NCBI RefSeq assembly: GCF_001424945.1
Contig: NZ_LMCW01000067.1
Span: 1-64,000 of the forward strand
DNA: 64,000 bases
Source of the DNA: Rhizobium sp. Root1203
GTDB lineage: Bacteria > Pseudomonadota > Alphaproteobacteria > Rhizobiales > Rhizobiaceae
Reading direction: 5' to 3'
The notes beneath the pieces were generated by a model, which had not been told where the DNA came from, searched no databases, and was given only the letters and a program-made list of their open reading frames with translations. Positions 1-7,923 of the stretch are shown piece by piece. The position numbers and the translations under genes were made by a program. The stretch's first letter is position 1, and the number at the start of each line of letters is the position of its first letter.

Positions 1-11
1 AGATATTATAG

Positions 12-152
12 GCGAACTCGGGCAGGCAAGTCTTCGTCATCAACGCCCAGAACTGCGTCCACTGCAAGACCTGCGACATCAAGGACCCCAACCAGAACAT
101 CGACTGGGTCCCCCCGCAGGGCGGCGAGGGACCGGTCTATCCGAATATGTGA
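12..152 (+). CDS. ETF-ubiquinone oxidoreductase, C-terminal fragment
   Basis: This is the 3' end of an electron-transfer flavoprotein:ubiquinone oxidoreductase gene, whose inner-membrane product passes electrons from ETF to ubiquinone. The last 41 codons read as the conserved C-terminal ferredoxin-like stretch, with the cluster motif NCVHCKTCDIKDP followed by the typical ending GPVYPNM. Reading upstream in the same frame meets a TAG at 9-11, so the frame cannot be followed to base 1. The first ten or so bases therefore carry a frameshift, a break or an end-of-sequence error. The identity is secure from the cluster motif; the state of the upstream gene cannot be judged here. Confidence 0.85.
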   Translation, partial: ANSGRQVFVINAQNCVHCKTCDIKDPNQNIDWVPPQGGEGPVYPNM

Positions 153-161
153 GGTTCGCGC

Positions 162-689
162 ATGAGCGAAACGCCGGCTGGAGACTTTGCGATTCGGCTG
201 GCACGCCCTGACGAGCTGCCGCTGATGGCCGGGATCGAGATCGACGCCTTCCTAACCCTCGCGGAGGCACTGGGTGTTGAGCGTGAAGCCCATGCCTTGC
301 CGCTGGGGGTCCTCGACCGGTCGCTGTGGGAAACCCTTCTCATCGTCGCGGTCGACGATCGGGATCGGCCCATCGCATTTCTCGCAGGCACCGAGATGGA
401 AAACACGCTCTACGTCATTGAGCTCGATGTGATCAGGCAATGGCAGCGACGGGGTGTGGGACGGCGTCTGATGCTTGAGGCGATCGAGATGGCGCGCACT
501 CGGAGTTTTGCGGGGGTGGCGCTGACGACCGATCGCCACGTTGCCTTCAATGCGCCGTTCTATCGCTCCTTGGGCTTTGAATTGCTCGACGACGAGCGAT
601 TACCGCCGTTCCTACGCAGGAAGCTTCTCGATGAGGTCGAAAGCGGAATGGACCCGGACCGGCGTGTTGCCATGTCTCTTCGGTTCTAG
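162..689 (+). CDS. GNAT family N-acetyltransferase
   Basis: This 175-residue protein is a stand-alone GNAT acetyltransferase. The acetyl-CoA pyrophosphate loop, QWQRRGVGRR, is at residues 93-102, followed by the amphipathic helix and the C-terminal NAPFYRSLGFE motif that closes the fold in this family. It starts 9 bases after the ETF oxidoreductase stop, so the two are probably co-transcribed. The substrate cannot be inferred; the family covers small molecules, antibiotics and protein N-termini. The length is normal for a single-domain GNAT and no defect is visible. Confidence 0.85.
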   Translation: MSETPAGDFAIRLARPDELPLMAGIEIDAFLTLAEALGVEREAHALPLGVLDRSLWETLLIVAVDDRDRPIAFLAGTEMENTLYVIELDVIRQWQRRGVGRRLMLEAIEMARTRSFAGVALTTDRHVAFNAPFYRSLGFELLDDERLPPFLRRKLLDEVESGMDPDRRVAMSLRF

Positions 690-734
690 CGTAGCAGGGC
701 GGCCGGGGCTTGCGGCCCCGGCTGGCGCAGCGTT

Positions 735-1642
735 CTACGAGCGACGTCTTGAAACGATACCGGTCGAGAGCGCCACGCCGATCCCGGTGATCGCTGCCGC
801 TGAAATTTCAGCCACGCCAATCTCCTCGCCAAGCAGCAAGGCGCCGCCCAGCGTTGCCAGGACGGGCGTAACGGCTGTGAATGCTGCTGCCTGAGTGCCA
901 CCCAGCGATTGCACGGCAATGCCATAGGCGACGGTGGCGGCAAGGCCCGAAAGCACACCCTGGCTGAGCACCTGGAGGCCGATTTCGGGCAGGGATGCCT
1001 CCATGATTGACGTGCCGAAGACAGCCGCAAGGCCGACATGAATGAGGAACGACCAGATGGCGATCAGCGAGCTTGCTGGATCGCCGTCAGGCCGGAGCGG
1101 CGGTAGGCGTGCGTATAGCCCGCCCACAGGACGGCGCCCGACGGCAAGAGGACGAAGCTGCTCCACGGGAGAACCGTGCCGGAAAGACTGTGAGCGAGCA
1201 GTATGATCATGCCGGTAACGATTGCCGCCAGTCCGATCCAGCGCGCGGTGTCGGGACGTTCGCGAAAGACCACGACGCCGATCAGCGCGGCGGCGAGCGG
1301 CATGGATCCGCCGAGCAGGATTCCGGCGGCGGCGGCCGGCGTCGAGTGGATCGCCGACGTGGTCAACTGGAAGAAGACGGCCCCTGCACCCGCGACCATC
1401 ATGGCTAGCGGAGCGAGCGGAACGCCCTTGGGAAGAAGGCCGATTTTGAGCCAGACGGGCGCCAGCACAAGCGCCGGAACGCCATAGCGCAGAAGGCCGA
1501 TGTCGATCGTGCCGAGCTGCGTCGCGACGCTGTGTCGCGTCGCAAGGATCCAGGCCGCCCAGATCAGGACGGTGGTGACAGCCCCGGCATATCCCGCGGC
1601 CGCCGATGCAGGTTTAGAATTGGAGAATGCAAGAACGGTCAT
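735..1642 (-). pseudogene. EamA/DMT-family transporter, frameshifted
   Basis: Two reading frames together encode one drug/metabolite-transporter-type exporter with about ten membrane segments and two EamA repeats. The N-terminal frame runs from 1642 and ends ...TAIQQAR at 1064. The C-terminal frame picks up around 1080 with ...SLIAIWSFLIHVG and ends at 735. A one-base change near 1075-1085 would join them smoothly as TAIQQASLIAIW. The gene is divergent from an Lrp/AsnC regulator, the usual arrangement for an amino-acid exporter controlled by its neighbour. Both halves are well preserved, so this is a recent inactivation or a sequencing error rather than an old relic. Confidence 0.8.
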
Positions 1643-1761
1643 GGATCAATCCTCTCGTCGCCTCCGGATCTTTGTCCGGGCCGGTCGGAAGAATAGGGCG
1701 AGATGCCGAGGCATGTCCTTGCTATCTGTGGCTCAGATGACTTACGATGCGCAATGATCTG

Positions 1762-1771
1762 CCAATATTGG
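1762..1771. promoter_or_regulatory. Perfect palindrome in the eamA-lrp intergenic region
   Basis: The perfect 10-base palindrome CCAATATTGG lies in the 135-base gap between the divergent exporter and Lrp/AsnC genes, six bases before the annotated regulator start. Lrp-family proteins bind short A/T-centred dyads, so this is a plausible autoregulatory or shared operator. The assignment rests on position and symmetry only. Confidence 0.35.
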
Positions 1772-1777
1772 TATTGA

Positions 1778-2263
1778 ATGGTTCCGAATATGCCAAGTCT
1801 GGATAAATTCGATCTCGCGATCCTGAAGTGTCTTCAGGAGGATGCGCGCGCCACGAACGTGGAGATCGCGGAGAAGGTGAATCTGTCGCCGTCGCCGTGC
1901 CTTCGCCGTATTCGAAACCTGGAGAGGGCGGGCGTCATTCGCGGCTATCGCGCCGATATCGACCGCATGGAGGTTGGCCTCGGCCTGACCGTGTTCGTCG
2001 AGTTCAAGGTTGCGCATCACAGCCGCGAGAACTCGGAGGCGCAGCAGGCGGCCCTTCTCGCCATCCCCGAAATCGTGTCGTGCTTTCTGATATCGGGGAC
2101 CGCCGACTTCCTGGCGGAGGTGGTGGTGGAGGATCTGGCCGCCTACGAACGGCTCCTCACGGAAACCTTGCTGACACTGCCCAATGTCAGCGACATCAGG
2201 TCGAACTTCGCGATCCGCAGCATGAAGACGCACGGCCCGTTGAAATTGCCCGAGGCGAAATGA
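1778..2263 (+). CDS. Lrp/AsnC family transcriptional regulator
   Basis: This protein of up to 161 residues has an N-terminal winged helix-turn-helix (LDKFDLAILKCLQEDARATN then EKVNLSPSPCLRRIRNLE) and a C-terminal RAM ligand-binding domain with the GTADFLAEVVVED stretch. It is divergent from the frameshifted EamA exporter and is the obvious candidate to control it in response to an amino acid. Translation may instead start at 1790, which brings the first residues closer to family norms; neither start has a good ribosome-binding site. The shared terminator with mgtE follows immediately. Confidence 0.88.
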   Translation: MVPNMPSLDKFDLAILKCLQEDARATNVEIAEKVNLSPSPCLRRIRNLERAGVIRGYRADIDRMEVGLGLTVFVEFKVAHHSRENSEAQQAALLAIPEIVSCFLISGTADFLAEVVVEDLAAYERLLTETLLTLPNVSDIRSNFAIRSMKTHGPLKLPEAK

Positions 2264-2265
2264 AA

Positions 2266-2284
2266 CGGGGCCAAGCAGGCCCCG
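2266..2284. terminator. Bidirectional hairpin between lrp and mgtE
   Basis: A perfect seven-pair stem, CGGGGCC and GGCCCCG, closes a five-base loop in the 30 bases between the convergent lrp-like and mgtE stops. It lacks a long T tract on either side, so termination strength is uncertain. Confidence 0.6.
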
Positions 2285-2293
2285 TCACCATGG

Positions 2294-3670
2294 TCAAAGC
2301 AGCGTGCCGCTGAGAATCATCAGGGCCACCGAGAAATAGATCACCAGACCGGTCACATCGACCAGAGTCGCGACGAAGGGGGCTGACGCGCTCGCCGGAT
2401 CGAGCCGCAGTCTCTGCAGCACGAACGGCAGCATCGAACCGGCAATGGAACCGAACGTCACGATGCCGATCAGGGCTGCAAAGATCGTCCAGCCGACGAG
2501 TATCCAGTGCTCGCCGTAGTCGAAGAGCCCGATATTCTGCCACAGAACGATGCGGGCAAACCCGACGAGACCGAGGATCGTGCCAAGCACGATGCCGGTC
2601 GGCAACTCGCGCACCAGCACGCGCCACCAGTCCGACAGCTTGAGTTCGCCCAGGGCGAGTGCGCGGATGATCAATGACGTCGCCTGCGATCCGCTGTTGC
2701 CGCCGGAACTCATGATAAGCGGCACGAAGAGCGTCAGCACGATCGCCTTCTCCAGTTCGCCTTCGAAATGCTGCATCGCGCTTGCGGTCAGCATCTCCCC
2801 GAGAAACAGGGCGCACAGCCAGCCCGCGCGTTTGCGGATCATTCCGGCAAAGCTGATCTTCATATAGGGCTTGCCGAGCGCCTCCATGCCGCCGAACTTC
2901 TGGGCATCTTCGGTCTGGTCGGCGATCATCGTGTCGATCACATCGTCCACGGTCACGATTCCGAGCATATGCCCGTCCTCGCCGATGACGGGCAGCGCCA
3001 GAAGGTTGTGCTTGCGGATCAGCCGCGCCACGTCTTCCTGCGTCATCAGCGGATCGGCCCGGACGATGCCGCCCTGCTGGGCCACGCTCAGAACCGGGTC
3101 CTGCGGTTCGCCGGTAATGAGGCGCCGCAACGTCACGACGCTCGCCAGTGCCTGCGTTTCCGCGTTGAGAACGTAGATCGCATAGACCGTCTCGCGCGAG
3201 CGCTCGACCTTGCGCACATGTTCCAGCGTTTGCCCCACCGTCCAGGTGGCCGGCACGCTGACGAATTCCGTCGTCATGATGCTGCCGGCCGTCCTCGGCG
3301 GATAGCCCATGAGATGCTGGACGGCGAGCGCGGTGGTGCGATCGAGTTTTGAGAAGAGGTGCGCGCGCGCGTCCTCGCCCATTTCCTGAAAGAGGTCGGC
3401 CACCCGGTCGTTCGCGGTTGCGTTCAGCAGCCGCGCTGCCTGATCGGTCGGCATGTCCCGCAGCATGGCGGCGGCATTGTGCAGTTCGGGGCGCCCCAGT
3501 ATGCGGACGGCCTTCTGCTGCGGCAGCGTGGCGAGGATAGCCGCTGCTTCGGATACGTCGAGTGCGTTCAGCCGCTCGACACGCTCGGCCGTGGTGATTG
3601 CGCCGAGATTGTCACCGGTGAAGAAACGGGCGGCATGGCCGACCCGAGGAGGGAAGCGATTGATGTTCAT
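2294..3670 (-). CDS. mgtE: Magnesium transporter MgtE
   Basis: This 458-residue protein is an MgtE-type Mg2+ channel of the inner membrane. It has the MgtE N-terminal superhelical domain (about residues 25-130), a pair of CBS domains (about 135-260) that gate the pore according to cytosolic Mg2+, and five C-terminal membrane segments with the conserved SSGGNSGSQATSLIIRALALGEL stretch region starting near residue 320. The length is typical. It is transcribed alone, with a terminator behind it and a structured 160-200 base leader in front (separate entries). The ribosome-binding region, AAGGCGAG, overlaps that structure. The function is confident. Confidence 0.94.
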   Translation of the reverse strand: MNINRFPPRVGHAARFFTGDNLGAITTAERVERLNALDVSEAAAILATLPQQKAVRILGRPELHNAAAMLRDMPTDQAARLLNATANDRVADLFQEMGEDARAHLFSKLDRTTALAVQHLMGYPPRTAGSIMTTEFVSVPATWTVGQTLEHVRKVERSRETVYAIYVLNAETQALASVVTLRRLITGEPQDPVLSVAQQGGIVRADPLMTQEDVARLIRKHNLLALPVIGEDGHMLGIVTVDDVIDTMIADQTEDAQKFGGMEALGKPYMKISFAGMIRKRAGWLCALFLGEMLTASAMQHFEGELEKAIVLTLFVPLIMSSGGNSGSQATSLIIRALALGELKLSDWWRVLVRELPTGIVLGTILGLVGFARIVLWQNIGLFDYGEHWILVGWTIFAALIGIVTFGSIAGSMLPFVLQRLRLDPASASAPFVATLVDVTGLVIYFSVALMILSGTLL

Positions 3671-3673
3671 TAA

Positions 3674-3726
3674 GCTCGCCTTTCCGTCGATCCGCCGTAG
3701 CGTCCGACGGGCGAGCCCGACGGAAA
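3674..3726 (-). promoter_or_regulatory. Alternative stems in the mgtE leader covering the ribosome-binding site
   Basis: Two perfect stems share this segment and cannot form together as simple hairpins. Stem B pairs TTTCCGTCG (3726-3718, read on the minus strand) with CGACGGAAA (3689-3681). Stem A pairs GCTCGCC (3716-3710) with GGCGAGC (3680-3674). The 5' arms of B and A lie in that order, and so do the 3' arms, so the pairings cross. The downstream arms meet exactly over the AAGG...GAG ribosome-binding region of mgtE, whose ATG is at 3670. Such an arrangement is expected of a leader that switches translation or transcription. The pairing is seen; the regulation is inferred. Confidence 0.5.
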
Positions 3727-3730
3727 TCGG

Positions 3731-3787
3731 TCAGCGCACGAGGGCCGCGTACGGCAAAGGCAATCGACTGCTACTGTCGCTTGGCAT
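3731..3787 (-). CDS. Candidate 18-residue leader peptide upstream of mgtE
   Basis: A short ORF in the mgtE leader encodes MPSDSSSRLPLPYAALVR, with prolines at positions 2, 10 and 12. Its TGA (3733-3731) is followed after four bases by the first arm of the alternative stems described at 3674-3726, so a ribosome finishing this ORF would cover that arm. Enterobacterial mgtA is controlled by a proline-codon leader peptide (MgtL, 17 residues), which makes a similar role here plausible, although no sequence homology is implied. A GGAG lies 11 bases before the ATG, farther than ideal. Translation is unproven. Confidence 0.35.
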   Translation of the reverse strand: MPSDSSSRLPLPYAALVR

Positions 3788-3846
3788 CGTGATGATGGCT
3801 CCGTTGATATCCGCGAAAGACGGGCGTCCTCCGCGTCAGACAGTAG

Positions 3847-3861
3847 GTGGTCGCAAACCAC
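3847..3861 (-). promoter_or_regulatory. Inverted repeat at the 5' end of the mgtE upstream region
   Basis: GTGGT-TTGCG-ACCAC is a perfect five-pair inverted repeat. It lies just downstream of a CTTGAC (3873-3868) that matches the alphaproteobacterial -35 element, though no convincing -10 follows. It may be an operator or a leader hairpin. The rest of the gap to the MFS gene (3874-4001) shows nothing else recognisable. Confidence 0.3.
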
Positions 3862-4001
3862 GGAAAAGTCAAGTGTCAGAGGTGGTTAACGCCAGAATGC
3901 CGCAGCTCGACGGTGCGGCATTTCTCATGATTGCCGATCGGCTGCGTTTCAGCAGCGTCTGCGCCGACGGAAGGCCTGCGTAGACTGAGGCAAAGCTTCC
4001 G

Positions 4002-5219
4002 TTAACCCCGGCTGCGACGATCCAGGCGCAGGGACGCTGCGAAGACGAACATCCCGAGGAAGGATAGAACGGCGCCGACATAGCCCGTCGCGGCAAAGCC
4101 GTAGCCCCACGCGATGACCAGTCCGCCAAGCCAGGCGCCGAGTGCATTTGCGATGTTGAAGGCCGAATGGTTCGAGGCTGCTGCCAGCGTCTGGGCGTCG
4201 GCTGCAACGTCCATGAGGCGGGTCTGGAGGGCAGGGCCAGCGGCGAAGCCGCAACCGATGAGGAAGACGCATAGCGCCAGCATGACGGGGCTTGCCGCCG
4301 TCAGCGAGAAGAGCGTGAGCACCACCACGTTGAACAGCAACGAGCCGCCGATCGTGCCCATGATGGACTTGTCGGCAAGCCAGGAGCCGATCAGATTGCC
4401 GACGTTCATGCCGACACCGAACAGCACCATCATGACGGCAACCATGCTCGCGGGCAGCATTGCCACCTTCATCGTTGTATCCGCGATATAGCTGAACATG
4501 GCGAACATGCCGCCGTAGCCGACTGCGGCGATGCCGAGCGTCAAAAGCACTTGCGGCCGCTTGAAGGCGCCCAGTTCACGGATGAAGCTTGCGCCTTCCT
4601 CCACCTCATCGCGCGGCACGTAGTACCAGATCAGCGCCATCGTCACGAGGCCGATCACGCCGACGGATGTGAAGGCCACACGCCAGTCCAGCGATTGGCC
4701 GAAAAAGGTCGCGAGCGGCGTGCCCAGCAGCGTCGCGATGGTGAGGCCTAGCATGACCCGGCCGACGGCACGCGCGCGTTTGTGGACGGGCACCATAGAG
4801 GCGGCGACGATGGCCGCCACGCCGAAATAGGCGCCGTGCGGCAGGCCGGTGATGAAACGCAGGATGGTGAAGCTGTCAAACGTCGGAGCCATCGCGCTCA
4901 GGATATTCCCGACCGCGAAGATGCCCATCAGCAACAGCAGCAGCGAGCGCCGCGCCATCTTTGCCGCAAGCACGGCGATGACGGGAGCGCCGACGACGAC
5001 GCCGAGCGCATAGGCGCTGATCACGTATCCGGCCTGCGGCGTCGTCACCGAAAAAGTGTCGGCGACATTGGGAAGCAGACCCATGATCGCGAATTCGCCT
5101 GTCCCGATTCCAAATCCGCCGCAGGCAAGTGCGAGCTGCACCAGGGCAACCGCCATCGGCGAAGGCGCTTCGGCTGCCGGGCTGGTATCGATGGAATCGT
5201 TTACGGCGATCTGGCTCAC
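4002..5219 (-). CDS. MFS transporter, DHA1 (AraJ-like) family
   Basis: This protein of about 405 residues is a twelve-segment major-facilitator exporter of the drug:H+ antiporter-1 type. The first helix carries GTGEFAIMGLLPNVAD, the AraJ/PbuE-like signature, and the loop after helix 2 carries the expected basic A motif region (AAKMARRSLL). The reading frame is open farther upstream to 5372, but a GTG at 5219 is preceded by AAGGAG at correct spacing and begins SQIAVNDSID, so this start is preferred. The substrate is unknown; relatives export sugars, purines or drugs. It is monocistronic and tail-to-tail with nothing obvious. Confidence 0.87.
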   Translation of the reverse strand: MSQIAVNDSIDTSPAAEAPSPMAVALVQLALACGGFGIGTGEFAIMGLLPNVADTFSVTTPQAGYVISAYALGVVVGAPVIAVLAAKMARRSLLLLLMGIFAVGNILSAMAPTFDSFTILRFITGLPHGAYFGVAAIVAASMVPVHKRARAVGRVMLGLTIATLLGTPLATFFGQSLDWRVAFTSVGVIGLVTMALIWYYVPRDEVEEGASFIRELGAFKRPQVLLTLGIAAVGYGGMFAMFSYIADTTMKVAMLPASMVAVMMVLFGVGMNVGNLIGSWLADKSIMGTIGGSLLFNVVVLTLFSLTAASPVMLALCVFLIGCGFAAGPALQTRLMDVAADAQTLAAASNHSAFNIANALGAWLGGLVIAWGYGFAATGYVGAVLSFLGMFVFAASLRLDRRSRG

Positions 5220-5534
5220 GTGCGAGCTCCTTGAGCATGCAATGCTTGAATGAAGGGACAATGGCAGGCTCGCTGCCGTGGCCGAATAATCAGGAATGAA
5301 GGGGGATTGGACGACGCCCAACATAGTATCTATCGGTGATTTGTCACGAGGCGTCGCGTGCGTTTTCTGCACTGCAGCATCCCTGTTCGTGCATACGTTC
5401 GCCGTCGAAGGCGGCGTTCAGCAGGGGCGCGTTCTCCCGCGACGGAAGTATCTGCTTGAAATCACTGGAGTAGGGACCATCTTTAAGCAGCGCGGTACAG
5501 GCGAGCGCTCAAGCTGACGGATCACAGGAACCGC
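5220..5534. other. Divergent intergenic region, MFS exporter / lipid kinase
   Basis: This 315-base stretch carries the promoters of the two divergent genes. No RNA gene, repeat or convincing operator was recognised, and the ORFs through it are out-of-frame extensions of the flanking genes. Confidence 0.5.
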
Positions 5535-6479
5535 ATGAAACTTATAGGTTTTTTCAATCGAGACGGCGGTACGTTCAGGACCACCGACATGGCGGCATAT
5601 GAAAAACACGCCGAAGCTGTCTTCAGGAAGGCCGGCCACGATTTCGATGCCGTCGTCTTCTCCGGCAGCGAAATCGTCCCTGCGATGGAACGCGCTGCCC
5701 GCCGCGACGACATCGACGGGATCGTCGCCGGCGGTGGGGACGGAACCGTATCCGCTGCAGCATCGATTGCGTGGAAGAACGGTGTCGCCTTGGGCGTCGT
5801 GCCCGCGGGAACGATGAACCTCTTCGCCAGGTCGTTGCGGGTTCCGCTTGATATCTGGCAAGCGCTGGATGTCCTCGCATTCGGCGAGGTCGACAACGTC
5901 GATATAGCCAGCGCCAACGGCAGGCCGTTCATTCACCAATTCTCCGCCGGCCTGCATGCGCGCATGGTGCGCTATCGCAATTCCTACAGCTATCGCTCGC
6001 GCATCGGCAAGATGCGGGCGAGTACCCGGGCGGCCTTCGGTGTTGTGCTCAACCCGCCTGAGTTCGAGGTCGAGTTCGAGGCCGCGGGCATCCGTGAACG
6101 CCGCAAGGTTTCGGCCGTGTCCGTGTCGAACAATCCTTTTGGCGCGAATGCGCTGCTTTATGCCGACAGCCTCACCAGCGGCGAATTGGGATTTTACACC
6201 GCAAAGCCATTGAAGCCGCTGGGCGTCGCACGCCTGGCGATAGACCTGCTTCGAGGGAAAGTCCGTGAGAACGCCGACGTCATGATCTTGCACCCGGCCG
6301 AAGTGCATCTGCATTTCCCGAAACTGCACGCCAAGGCCAATTGCGTGATGGACGGCGAACTGTTGCCGCTGGAGCGCGACGTCGCGCTCAAACTGCATCC
6401 CGGAGAGTTGAAGGTCCTTGTGGAACAGGGGCTCGCCGCGCAGGTCGACGAAACGGAACGGCGCGAAACGACGATCTGA
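5535..6479 (+). CDS. Diacylglycerol kinase catalytic domain (YegS/DagK-like lipid kinase)
   Basis: This 314-residue protein belongs to the DAGK catalytic family, which phosphorylates diacylglycerol or related lipids at the membrane using ATP. The nucleotide-binding GGGDGT motif is at residues 67-72, and the following PAGTMNLFAR segment at 90-99 is the usual second motif. The C-terminal beta-sandwich ends with KANCVMDGELLPLE, typical for the family. AGGAA precedes the ATG. It stands alone between divergent and convergent neighbours. Bacterial members have varied lipid substrates, so the specific reaction is inferred only at family level. Confidence 0.88.
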   Translation: MKLIGFFNRDGGTFRTTDMAAYEKHAEAVFRKAGHDFDAVVFSGSEIVPAMERAARRDDIDGIVAGGGDGTVSAAASIAWKNGVALGVVPAGTMNLFARSLRVPLDIWQALDVLAFGEVDNVDIASANGRPFIHQFSAGLHARMVRYRNSYSYRSRIGKMRASTRAAFGVVLNPPEFEVEFEAAGIRERRKVSAVSVSNNPFGANALLYADSLTSGELGFYTAKPLKPLGVARLAIDLLRGKVRENADVMILHPAEVHLHFPKLHAKANCVMDGELLPLERDVALKLHPGELKVLVEQGLAAQVDETERRETTI

Positions 6480-6487
6480 CGCGCTCC

Positions 6488-7840
6488 TTAAAGGCGCGGA
6501 AGATACGTCCGATAGTCGAAATCGGAGACCGTTCGCAGATGGGCGATGGCCTCCTTGCGCTTGGTGTCGCCATAGAGCCTCCGATAGGGCTCTCCGAAGA
6601 CATCGGCGATGAACGGCGAGGCGCGGAATGCCTCGACTGCCGTCAGAAAATCATGGGTCAGTTTTGTCGTATTCTCAGGCATATGGGAGGGCGTCGTCTC
6701 CTCGCCGGGATCGAGTTCGTTGTCTAGGCCGAGCAGCATGCCGCCGAGAATGGCTGCCAGCAACAGATAGGGATTGGCATCGGCGCCGGCCACGCGATGT
6801 TCGACGCGCGCGGCAGGTCCGTTCATGTCGGGAATGCGGATCGCGGTGCCCCGATGACCGTAACCCCAAGTGAGATCGACGGGGGCGAACGAGCCGGGCT
6901 GGAAGCGCCGATAGGAGTTGGCAAAGGGAGCGAAGACCAGTTGCGCCTCGCGCATGGTCTGCAGCATTCCGGCACAGACGGATTTGAGCCGCGTCGGCTC
7001 GCCGTCATTGGCGTCGAGAACATTGCGACCGTCCCGGTCGAGAACGCTTGCATGCACATGCAGTCCGGAACCCGCATGCTCCGAATAGGGCTTCGCCATG
7101 CAGGTGGACTTCAGCCCATGCTTGCGAGCCGCCTGTTCGACGATCCGCTTGAGATAGATGCAGTCGTCGGCGGCCGCCAGCGCATCCGGGCGATGCAGCA
7201 GGTTGATTTCAAACTGTCCGGGACCGAATTCCGCCGTTGTCGCATCCGCCGGCAAGCCCTGGGCTTTGGCATAGGCGCGCACCGTCTGCAGATAGTCGTC
7301 GAGCGCATCGACTGCGCTCATGTCATAGAGCTGGAAACCGTTCGGTTCGCCTTGGTAGGTAAGGCTCTTCGGCGGTGATGGGCGACCGGTATCCCGCCAG
7401 TCGTCGGCCACGACATAAAACTCAAGTTCAGTTGCGACGACTGGGGTGAGGCCGCGGTCCTCATAACGCTTCAGCACCGATGCAAGGATGGCGCGGGGGT
7501 CCATGAAGCTCGGCGTGCCGTCGAACTCGTGCATGGTGGCGAGAACCTGCATGGAGCCCTCTGGTGCCCAGGGCATCGCCGTCAGGCTGCGTTTGTCGGG
7601 AATGCAGTTGCCATCCGGATCGCCGACCGAAAGCGAAAGGCCGGTGATATCGTCGTTGTCGTCTCCCCAGATGTCGAGCGATTGTGTGGAGGAGGGAAGC
7701 CGGACGCCGCCGGCCCAGATCTTCTTCTGCGCGTCCAGCGGGATCTGCTTGCCGCGCAAATCGCCATTCATGCCGACAAGCAGGATTTCGATGCGCGGAT
7801 CGCCGCCCGCAGCTTTGCCATGCAACTTGTCGTTCGCCAT
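6488..7840 (-). CDS. Glutamine synthetase family protein, gamma-glutamylpolyamine synthetase-like
   Basis: This protein of about 450 residues has the glutamine-synthetase catalytic fold, with EFGPGQFEINL and the ATP/glutamate-binding KPYSEHAGSGLHVHASV segments, and the C-terminal NRVA-type region is replaced by the PuuA-like EHRVAGADANPYLLLAAILGG. It resembles PuuA-type enzymes that ligate glutamate to putrescine rather than nitrogen-assimilating GlnA. The frame is open to 7900, but ATG at 7840 (MANDKLHG) fits the family better and has GAGGGG upstream. It is divergent from a putrescine-type class III transaminase, supporting a polyamine or amine catabolic role. The exact amine is not certain. 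Confidence 0.82.
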   Translation of the reverse strand: MANDKLHGKAAGGDPRIEILLVGMNGDLRGKQIPLDAQKKIWAGGVRLPSSTQSLDIWGDDNDDITGLSLSVGDPDGNCIPDKRSLTAMPWAPEGSMQVLATMHEFDGTPSFMDPRAILASVLKRYEDRGLTPVVATELEFYVVADDWRDTGRPSPPKSLTYQGEPNGFQLYDMSAVDALDDYLQTVRAYAKAQGLPADATTAEFGPGQFEINLLHRPDALAAADDCIYLKRIVEQAARKHGLKSTCMAKPYSEHAGSGLHVHASVLDRDGRNVLDANDGEPTRLKSVCAGMLQTMREAQLVFAPFANSYRRFQPGSFAPVDLTWGYGHRGTAIRIPDMNGPAARVEHRVAGADANPYLLLAAILGGMLLGLDNELDPGEETTPSHMPENTTKLTHDFLTAVEAFRASPFIADVFGEPYRRLYGDTKRKEAIAHLRTVSDFDYRTYLPRL

Positions 7841-7923
7841 GATCTTGAAAATCCCCTCGGACAAGTCCAAGGTCCTAACCCATTGGGAAGAGGCTTTCAA
7901 TCTCCGAAGGTGTTTTGCAAATC

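Noticed and set aside
3670..3861. 63-codon GTG-started frame whose stop overlaps the mgtE start
   Set aside because: The TAATG overlap is striking, but the frame lacks a ribosome-binding site, starts within an inverted repeat and its composition is not protein-like. The 18-codon ORF is a better leader-peptide candidate.
5418..6398. 326-codon open frame on the minus strand
   Set aside because: It is opposite the lipid kinase and has no motif or ribosome-binding site.
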